From assembly GCA_018268995.1 (NCBI GenBank), contig JAFDVL010000003.1, positions 1 to 64,000 of the forward strand: a stretch of 64,000 bases of DNA. Reading direction: 5' to 3'. Both the position numbers and the translations under genes were made by a program. Positions within the stretch are counted from its first letter, which is position 1. Each line of letters starts with the position of its first letter. Of this stretch, positions 57,132 through 64,000 are shown piece after piece. The notes beneath the pieces were generated by a model, which was not told the DNA's origin, did no database searches, and saw only the letters and a list, made by a program, of their open reading frames with translations. The stretch is from Acidobacteriota bacterium. GTDB lineage: Bacteria; Acidobacteriota; Blastocatellia; RBC074.

Positions 57132-60100
57132 TTATTTAATGTTGATCTTCAAGGTCTTGGTTCTCTGCCCGTCCACGATCACGGTCAGATCAGTTTCACC
57201 GCGATTATCCAGGCTGGCAGGAAGCTTGATGTTAACCTGATCAAGACCATAAAAGCCAGGCGCGACATCAGCATATTCAACCGGAATTGTTATGTCGCCG
57301 ATTTCGACACTGACATTGCCCTGACTGGTTCGGTAACGCAGTCCGGTGCCGTACAGTTCGACAAATACATCTTCGGTTGTCGGAGCGAAATCAACCGGCT
57401 TGGTGACATACTTGTTCGTTGCCGTATCCAGCACCACAATTTCTTCACGCGGCGATTGCACACCACTGCGCACCCGAATCGCTTTGCCCACCGCAGCGCC
57501 TGCGCCATCCGCATTCGCCGTAAATAATCCTGGGGTGACAGATGTAATATTCAGCGTGCCACCGGATTGTTCGCCCAGCGAATTGCGAATGGTGACCGTT
57601 GCGCTGCCCGTTGCCGTCCCGCTCGGAACCAGATAATTGATTTGATTTTGCCCAACGAAAAACAAAGGCGCTAAGCGGTCTGTACCCTGGCTATCACGAA
57701 TCGTGACCGTCGTTCCCGCCAGTGTCGTTGGCAACGGCGTACCGACCGCAGGTGCGCCTGAACTTGAGGTCGAAAGGTTCACCCCAAACACAGAGACAAT
57801 CGAATCCTGCGCCACATTTGTGCCCAGATAACTTGCTCCTGAAACCGAGGTCGCCGCCGTCAACGTGCGCAAGCGAAACATTCCGCGCCCGTGCGTCGCC
57901 GCGATCAGATTGCCCGTGCCTGCTTGATACCGCAGCATAAATACCGCGACTTTTGGCAAACCATTGGTCATATGCACCCAGGTAGCGCCGCCATCCGTGG
58001 TTTGAAAAACTCCGATGTCTGTGCCAATCCAAAGGCGATTGTTGTTATTTGGATCAAGTGCAACGGAACTGACCGGAATATCAGGCAAATTGCCACTGAT
58101 GTTCATCCACGTCGCACCGCGATCTGTCGTCAGAAAGACATGGCCCAGGGTTGATGGCGTGTTGGCTTCAAAACCGGAGTACACGACAACCGCCCGATTT
58201 GCATTGTTGCCATCTGCTGCAATGTCGCTGACAAAGCGATTTGGCAAGGGAGCTTTTGTGGCATTCGTAAACGTGGCCGTCGCCAGAGCCCCCGCGTCGC
58301 TGGTGACCTGAACGGTGCCATCATTCGTTCCGACCCAGACGATTTCAGCGGAGTTCTCAACTTTCGGATATGCGGCAATCGTCGTAATCGCGCCTGATCC
58401 TTTTGTCAAATCTGTGCCAAATCCATCTGTACTGGCTCCCAACCCCGTCCAGACCGTCCCTCGATTAGAAGTACGGTATAGGCGATGCGTGCCAAAATAA
58501 ATGACATTGCCATTGCTTCCGGTGAAAGCTGGATTCAACGCCATCGGAGCATAAAACTTAACGCGGTCATTGGGGTTCAAACGACCTTGCGAGGCAGTAC
58601 AGCTGCGACAGCCGATATTCGTCCAACTCTGACCGCCATTGGTTGAGCGACGCGGGCTTAAGTCCCCTTTGACGTTATAATAGGTATGATACATCACCTG
58701 TGGATTCGATTGATCCACGAGACAAAACCCACCATCACCACCTGCGATAGTGCTCCATCCAAGCGCTCCGCTATGCTTATTTGTTCCGTTGTCCTGCGTA
58801 CCGCCAATAATTAAGTTTGCATCATTGGGAGCAAAAGCGACCGATTGAAACTGTGTCAAATTCAATCCGGCATTCAGGGATGTCCAATTGATCGTCGTGC
58901 CCGTGGCCGCATCTGTACGCCAGATACCGCCATCATTGCCTGTAAAAACAATGTTGGGATTCGCTTTGGCAACCACCACAGCATGCGAATCGGGATGCAA
59001 CGAATTACTATTCATATCCGTCCAGGTTTGCCCGGCATCTTTGCTGCGCACCAGGCAATAAGCACCACTGTTATAGTCATATTGCCCACCGTAATAGAGG
59101 ATCGTAGCGTTCGTGGGATCAACCGCCATCGTCATGTTGTATCCGGCTTGCGCTGAACCCGTGGTTTCTGTGGGCGGAGTCGTGACCTGCGTCCAGCTGT
59201 CGCCACCATCGGTTGATTTATAAAATCCGAAAATCGAATCATCGCTCGCTCTTGCGAATGAAGCATACAAAGTGGTCGCAGTGGAAGGAGCGATAGGCGG
59301 GCCAGCAGCAATTGCACAGCGCAAAAACGCAGCACTGGTCGCATCTGTATTCGCCACACCATTCGTAAGTTTTTCCCAGGTTCCCGGTTCGCCGCCTGAT
59401 TTTGAGCGATAGATTCCACGCGTGCGAATCGCGGCATAGACTGTGTTGTGATTTAGCGGATCAACCACTACATCGTGTGCGCTTTGCACGCCGGAGCTGC
59501 CATCTGGATCAACGTTGCGCCATGTGTCGCCACCATCGGTGGACTTCCAAAGTCCTTTCTGCTTACCACCTTCGACGGTTTCGACAGAACCAGAAGCAGA
59601 GGAAACCCCGCCCGTTGTTGTCGCGACAAAAATGACATTTGGCGTGACCGGATCAATCGCGATTCGCCCCAGCGCCGCATTGACAAAAACAGGCTTGAGC
59701 GGAGCAACGTTAGAGGTTGGCCCCGTAATCACGCGCCACGTTGCACCGCCATCTGTGGTTTTGAATAATCCCGCGCCGTAGTACGAATCGCCGCTCCGAT
59801 TCCCTTCTCCTGATCCGACATAAATGACGTTCGGATTTGTCGGATCAATCGCAACAGAGCCAACAGCTTGTGATGGCTGCGCATCCAGCAGCGGTGTCCA
59901 GGTTTGTCCGTTATCCGTTGAGCGCCAAAGGCCACCTTGCGCCCCGCCAACATAGATGGTTTTGTTGCTGTTGCCATCATATTGTGGATGCAAAGCCAAC
60001 GCTGAAACGCGGCCTGAATAACTGCCAGAGGGATCACCCGCGCTGGCGACCAGCGGTTGTGGCCCAAGCACCGTCCAGCTTTGGTCATCGGCTTCAAGGC

Positions 60101-60383
60101 GTGCCAGTTCCGTAGCAAAACGGGGGCTTTTGCGCAGCCTCACTGTTTCAGCCTCAGCCTGTTCGACGGCCTTCTGTCGCGCATCAGCGGGAATCGTTTT
60201 CAGGGGATATGCGCGCTGTTCATAAAACGATGCCAAAGATTCTTTATTGCCTTCTCGCTCAGGTTCATTGATGGATCGCTCTTCGCGTTCTTCGTCATTC
60301 CAATTAGAAAATTTGGCATAACCCAAAGCTGCGGCTATTCCTGCAATAATTAGCAAGACCACAACAGACTTCTGCTTTTGCAT
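57132..60383 (-). CDS. Secreted BNR/sortilin-like propeller protein with TIGR03437 C-terminus
   Basis: A 1083-residue protein with N-terminal signal/anchor (about 5-25), a long run of BNR/Asp-box-type repeats (STDGG-TW, about 140-830) that fold as VPS10/sialidase-like beta-propellers, and a TIGR03437 domain (about 845-1083). The catalytic set of real sialidases or glycosyl hydrolases is not evident, so binding is more likely than hydrolysis. AGGAG precedes the ATG. The C-terminal 240 residues are nearly the same as those of the next upstream gene. Confidence 0.88.
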   Translation of the reverse strand: MQKQKSVVVLLIIAGIAAALGYAKFSNWNDEEREERSINEPEREGNKESLASFYEQRAYPLKTIPADARQKAVEQAEAETVRLRKSPRFATELARLEADDQSWTVLGPQPLVASAGDPSGSYSGRVSALALHPQYDGNSNKTIYVGGAQGGLWRSTDNGQTWTPLLDAQPSQAVGSVAIDPTNPNVIYVGSGEGNRSGDSYYGAGLFKTTDGGATWRVITGPTSNVAPLKPVFVNAALGRIAIDPVTPNVIFVATTTGGVSSASGSVETVEGGKQKGLWKSTDGGDTWRNVDPDGSSGVQSAHDVVVDPLNHNTVYAAIRTRGIYRSKSGGEPGTWEKLTNGVANTDATSAAFLRCAIAAGPPIAPSTATTLYASFARASDDSIFGFYKSTDGGDSWTQVTTPPTETTGSAQAGYNMTMAVDPTNATILYYGGQYDYNSGAYCLVRSKDAGQTWTDMNSNSLHPDSHAVVVAKANPNIVFTGNDGGIWRTDAATGTTINWTSLNAGLNLTQFQSVAFAPNDANLIIGGTQDNGTNKHSGALGWSTIAGGDGGFCLVDQSNPQVMYHTYYNVKGDLSPRRSTNGGQSWTNIGCRSCTASQGRLNPNDRVKFYAPMALNPAFTGSNGNVIYFGTHRLYRTSNRGTVWTGLGASTDGFGTDLTKGSGAITTIAAYPKVENSAEIVWVGTNDGTVQVTSDAGALATATFTNATKAPLPNRFVSDIAADGNNANRAVVVYSGFEANTPSTLGHVFLTTDRGATWMNISGNLPDIPVSSVALDPNNNNRLWIGTDIGVFQTTDGGATWVHMTNGLPKVAVFMLRYQAGTGNLIAATHGRGMFRLRTLTAATSVSGASYLGTNVAQDSIVSVFGVNLSTSSSGAPAVGTPLPTTLAGTTVTIRDSQGTDRLAPLFFVGQNQINYLVPSGTATGSATVTIRNSLGEQSGGTLNITSVTPGLFTANADGAGAAVGKAIRVRSGVQSPREEIVVLDTATNKYVTKPVDFAPTTEDVFVELYGTGLRYRTSQGNVSVEIGDITIPVEYADVAPGFYGLDQVNIKLPASLDNRGETDLTVIVDGQRTKTLKINIK

Positions 60384-60541
60384 ATTTCAGATTCTCCTGT
60401 TTACGACTGGGGAGGCGCAAATGGTTTAGTACGGAACTAAATGAATCTTAAGCGATGATGAGAGACTCGGTCAAACGGAGAACAAGGTCACATCAAAGAG
60501 AACGAGATTTTCTCAGTAATGGCTCAAAGTAGAGAGACAAC

Positions 60542-60615
60542 GGCGGAAGCCCGACTGTGAAGGAGGGCGGTTCACGCACTGTTCCTGCGCCCTCCTTCAC
60601 AGTCGGGCTTCCGCC
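60542..60615. repeat. REP-like palindrome
   Basis: A 28-bp perfect inverted repeat (60542-60569 and 60588-60615) with an 18-nt loop. Its GGAAGCCCG...GGGCG core is related to the repeats at 7042-7176. Confidence 0.8.
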
Positions 60616-60661
60616 ACCTCTCGCCTTTCTTCACCAACTGAGCAACGCCGTGAGCATTCCG

Positions 60662-60701
60662 AAAAAAAATGTCCGCTGCCTTTGTTTCAGACAGCGGACA
60701 T
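60662..60701 (-). terminator. Intrinsic terminator of the last large gene
   Basis: 10-bp perfect arms (60669-60678 and 60692-60701) followed on the minus strand by seven T residues, about 25 bp after the stop at 60725. Confidence 0.85.
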
Positions 60702-60724
60702 GACGAAAGCTGTTGTTGAGAAAC

Positions 60725-63700
60725 TTACTTGATATTGATCTTCAGCGTTTTGCTCTTTTGACCATCCACCGTCAGCACCAAATCCATCTCGCCTCGATTA
60801 TCCAGGCTGGCAGGAACCTTGATGTTGACTTGATCCAACCCATAAAAGCCCGGTGCGACGAACGCATATTCCACCGGAACCTTCACGCCACCAATTTCAA
60901 CGCTGACATTGGCCAGACTGCTGCGATAGCGAATGCCTGTGCCGTACAACTCCAGGTACAGCTCCTCAGTCGCAGGATCAAAATCAATTGACTTTGTTAC
61001 ATATTTATTCGTGGTGGGATTCAGCGCAATGATGTTTTCACGAGCCAATTGCACACCATTGCGAACGCGAATCGCCCAACCGACCGCCGCGCCCGTGCCA
61101 TCGGAATTCGCCGTGAACAGGCCGGGTTTCACACTCACGACTTCAATGAATCCAGTTGAAGTCTCTCCCAGAGAATTGCGAATCGTGACCAGCGCAAATC
61201 CTTCTGCCATGTTTTCCGGCAGGATGTAGTTAACCTGATTCGGGCCGACATAAAGCAACAGCGCCGCGCGGTCAACGCCCTTGCTATCCCGAATCGTGAC
61301 GGTTGTGCCAGCCAATGTGGTCGGCAATTGCGCCGGGTTCGATGGAGCGAACGCTTCGGCAGTGGCAAGCTTCACGCCAAAGGCCGACACCAACGCATCG
61401 CGCGCAATCATCGGCCCGGAATATCCGGCAGATTCGACCGTGGCCACACTGTTCAGGCTATTGGTCGCAACAACGTGCTGCGCGCCCAGGTCTGAAACAA
61501 AGAAATTGCCCGCCGCATCAATGGCCACGCCACGAGGATCAATAAATCCAAATCCATTCGGGGCAATGCCTTCCTGAATCGCGCCAAATTCATTGCCAAA
61601 GACGGTTGCAATCTTGCCATCTGTGGTAACACGGCGAATCACAGCATTGTAGTTATCCACAAAAGCGACATTGCCGTCTTTATCCACGGCAAGCTGGACG
61701 GGATAGCTCATATCTGCCTGCGTGGCTAATCCTCCATCGCCGGAGTAGCCAAAGTTTCCGGTGCCAGCAAAACGGCTGATCTTGCCATCTGTACCGACCT
61801 TACGGATCACAAGGTTATTCACGTCTGAAATAAACAGATTCCCGTTGCGATCTACTGCGATTCCAAGCGGATAGTTAAGCTGTGCAGCGGTTGCCGCTCC
61901 ACCGTCCCCAGAAAATCCGGGCGATCCATTTCCGGCCACAGTGATAATCGTGCCATCACTAACATTCACTTTGCGAATGCAGTTGTTACCGCTGTCGGCA
62001 ATAAACACGTTCCCGATGGCATCCACAGCTAACCCAGCGGGAGAGCTCAAGAACGCAGCAGGAGCCTTGCCACCATCGCCACTAAATCCATCTTCACCAG
62101 TTCCGGCAAAGGTCGAGATCATGCCATCCGGGGTGACCTTGCGAATTTTATGGTTGTCCGCATCGGCGATAAACAGATTCCCAGCAGCATCGAAAACAAC
62201 TGCCACCGGGCTATGTAATGAAGCTTGTATGGCAGGCCCACCATCACCGTTCAAACCACTCAGGCCGTTTCCGGCTACGGTGGTAATAATGCCCGCCGGA
62301 GTTACCTTGCGAATGCGGTGATTGTTGGTATCGGCAATGTATAAATTCCCGCTGGCATCAAACGCCAACCCATTCGGCCCCCACAGCTGTGCGGTAATGG
62401 CTTGCCGATTGTCGCCATTGTAGCCAAAGGATCGAGGCGAGGTTCCAGCCACGCGGCGAGTTGATTGCTGTGGATTGGAAAGCACGGTGAGAGTGGCCTG
62501 CGCAGTGTTGGAGTTAATATCGTAGGCTGTCACAGTAATCTTGTTCACTCCAACTTGCAGCGGAATATCTTCAATATCCCAGGCCGTCGTCCCAAAGGTA
62601 CGACCGCTGCCACCGCGATCATTGCTCCACAGCAGATGCGTGATTTGCCGATTGTCTGCCGCACTGCCTTCCAGGGTTATCAATCCATTGGAAGTGATGT
62701 AGGTCGGATTCGTGGTTGGCAATGTAATTTTCACGGTCGGCGCGGTCGCATCGTCTGCCTGTGCATTCAGCGAGACGGTAAGCAATGCGGTTGCCGTATT
62801 GCCCGCGCGATCTGTGGCGGTAATCTTGATTACATTCTGACCGACGCGCAAATTGACTAAGCTGGAATTCCATTCATCTCCCGATCCAGATGGAATAAAA
62901 ATCCCGGAGTTACCACGATTATTTTGCCAGCGAACGGTATTGATCGCATCGTTGTCTTGAATTTCCGCTCCGATTGTCAGCGTATTGATTGTCGTTGCGA
63001 ATGGCTGTGTCGTGGGCGAGGTAACTTTGACGGTTGGAGCAATGGTGTCGGTTTTGCCGCCCTGGGCAATTGTATAACTACGACCAGCGATTTCGATTGT
63101 GCCGAGGCGCGGCCAGAAGGCGTTATTCGCTGCAACCGTAAAACTCACATTCCCGGTTGTTGTGGCACTAAACGAGTTGACCGTGATCCAGTCTTCATTG
63201 CTCTTGGCAATCCAACTGCACGAACCAGCACTTGCGGTAACACCCACACTGCCTGTCCCACCGGCTTGCCCGATGCTTTGCCCTGTGCTGCTGAGTGAGT
63301 AGTTGCACCCGGTGTTATTGATGTCTACCTTCCAGGCACCACGTCCATGCGTGAAGGCGTACAGTGTCGTCACACCGTTCTGGATGTTCAGGACAAGCGA
63401 TTCGACCACCACATTCGGGAAGCCTGTATTTTCAACCGACCAGTTCGCGCCGCCATCCAGTGAAGCAAACACGCCGATGTCCGTTCCGATATACAGCCGT
63501 TGCGTATTGCTCGGATCAACCACCAGACAATGCACCGGAATATCCGGTAAAGCGTTTGTCCCCGTGCCATCAATGCTTTCCCAGGTTTGTCCGGCATTGA
63601 TCGTGCGCCAAACATGCGGATCACCAAAGGTCGAGTACGTCGCATAAGCAATGTTCTTATCCTTCGGATCAATTGTGATTCCTGAAACAAATCCATCACG

Positions 63701-64000
63701 CGGTTTTATGCTGTCCCATTGATCAAGGAATGTGGTGCTGAGCGCGCGATCTGTTCCGTAAATGTAGCCGAATTCGTCTCCCGCTAACACCCAATTGGCA
63801 TCCGTTGGGGCGATGGCAATTGCACTGACAATTCCGCCCGAAAACAGGTAATCGCTGGCTTCTGTCCAATAGGTAGCTGCATTCGTTGTGCGATACAGCG
63901 AATCGCCCCCAATCCACAGCCGATTTGGGTCGCTGGGGTCCATCGCAAATGGAGTAATGAATAAACTATACGCAAAAATCCCGGTGGTCGCCGGATGGAA
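60725..64000 (-). CDS. Secreted propeller/BACON/NHL protein with TIGR03437 C-terminus (5' partial)
   Basis: The frame is open to the right edge: the 19 codons upstream of the first in-window Met (63943) have no stop and read HPATTGIFAYSLFITPFA, which fits the fold, so the true start lies outside. In order: BNR-type repeats (about 63100-64000), a BACON domain (SNEDWITVNSFSAT), two Ig-like Big_9-type units, about six NHL repeats (TGEDGFSGDGG and similar, about 61480-62400) and the TIGR03437 domain (60725-61440). The gene likely encodes a very large surface protein. Its C-terminus matches that of the protein encoded at 57132-60383. Confidence 0.9.
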   Translation of the reverse strand, partial: FHPATTGIFAYSLFITPFAMDPSDPNRLWIGGDSLYRTTNAATYWTEASDYLFSGGIVSAIAIAPTDANWVLAGDEFGYIYGTDRALSTTFLDQWDSIKPRDGFVSGITIDPKDKNIAYATYSTFGDPHVWRTINAGQTWESIDGTGTNALPDIPVHCLVVDPSNTQRLYIGTDIGVFASLDGGANWSVENTGFPNVVVESLVLNIQNGVTTLYAFTHGRGAWKVDINNTGCNYSLSSTGQSIGQAGGTGSVGVTASAGSCSWIAKSNEDWITVNSFSATTTGNVSFTVAANNAFWPRLGTIEIAGRSYTIAQGGKTDTIAPTVKVTSPTTQPFATTINTLTIGAEIQDNDAINTVRWQNNRGNSGIFIPSGSGDEWNSSLVNLRVGQNVIKITATDRAGNTATALLTVSLNAQADDATAPTVKITLPTTNPTYITSNGLITLEGSAADNRQITHLLWSNDRGGSGRTFGTTAWDIEDIPLQVGVNKITVTAYDINSNTAQATLTVLSNPQQSTRRVAGTSPRSFGYNGDNRQAITAQLWGPNGLAFDASGNLYIADTNNHRIRKVTPAGIITTVAGNGLSGLNGDGGPAIQASLHSPVAVVFDAAGNLFIADADNHKIRKVTPDGMISTFAGTGEDGFSGDGGKAPAAFLSSPAGLAVDAIGNVFIADSGNNCIRKVNVSDGTIITVAGNGSPGFSGDGGAATAAQLNYPLGIAVDRNGNLFISDVNNLVIRKVGTDGKISRFAGTGNFGYSGDGGLATQADMSYPVQLAVDKDGNVAFVDNYNAVIRRVTTDGKIATVFGNEFGAIQEGIAPNGFGFIDPRGVAIDAAGNFFVSDLGAQHVVATNSLNSVATVESAGYSGPMIARDALVSAFGVKLATAEAFAPSNPAQLPTTLAGTTVTIRDSKGVDRAALLLYVGPNQVNYILPENMAEGFALVTIRNSLGETSTGFIEVVSVKPGLFTANSDGTGAAVGWAIRVRNGVQLARENIIALNPTTNKYVTKSIDFDPATEELYLELYGTGIRYRSSLANVSVEIGGVKVPVEYAFVAPGFYGLDQVNIKVPASLDNRGEMDLVLTVDGQKSKTLKINIK

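Overview
The window is 64 kb of a bacterial chromosome with moderate GC. The gene families point to the Acidobacteriota, probably a mesophilic Blastocatellia-type organism. The evidence is three large secreted proteins ending in the TIGR03437 C-terminal domain, a TIGR03436-like VWFA protein, a DUF5666 repeat protein, MacB-type permeases without a local ATPase, a TPR/sigma-54 activator and many Sec-exported repeat proteins. Taxonomy is inferred from these families only; there is no rRNA or tRNA gene in view.

Layout. 0.2-1.2 kb: cupin and DinB-like proteins behind a possible structured leader. 1.3-6.7 kb (minus): a tightly coupled operon of a small membrane protein, two type I phosphodiesterase-like enzymes and a membrane sulfatase-fold protein. 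7.0-9.6 kb: palindromic repeats, then a bacterial microcompartment (BMC) shell protein and its acylating aldehyde dehydrogenase. 9.9-16 kb: a cytochrome c/copper monooxygenase-like fusion and two secreted TPR proteins, one carrying DM9 repeats. 16-24.4 kb (minus): NiCoT-type transporter, ExeM-like nuclease, a decayed Uma2 gene, Ser/Thr kinase, M14 peptidase, small cytochrome c. 25-32.5 kb: FtsB-like protein, aldo/keto reductase, VWA protein and small partners, RRM/RGG protein, TIGR00300 enzyme, and a secreted protein behind a ~500-nt leader. 32.7-43 kb: MoaE, DnaC-like ATPase, lytic transglycosylase, PA-IL-like protein, MacB-type permease, TPR/sigma-54 regulator, subtilase with GIIFSD repeats. 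43.5-46.3 kb: DUF5666 array protein. 46.4-55.5 kb (minus): a second permease, then two SGxPNPSW proteins, an Ig-like protein, a metzincin, a metacaspase, an S1/P1 nuclease and a NarL-type two-component pair. 55.8-64 kb (minus): SDR, NIPSNAP and two giant TIGR03437 proteins, the last running off the right edge.

How it works together. Much of the window encodes export and degradation outside or in the envelope: proteases, nucleases, phosphatase-fold enzymes, lytic transglycosylase, lectin-like and propeller proteins. The two most system-like loci are the BMC pair at 7.3-9.4 kb and the run of unusual protease, caspase and unknown genes at 47.7-52.9 kb beside the nuclease/two-component operon. 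Several intergenic regions hold RNA-level structure: long leaders, REP-like palindromes and clear intrinsic terminators. In a number of genes the ribosome binding site places the start downstream of the longest open frame; those starts are used here.
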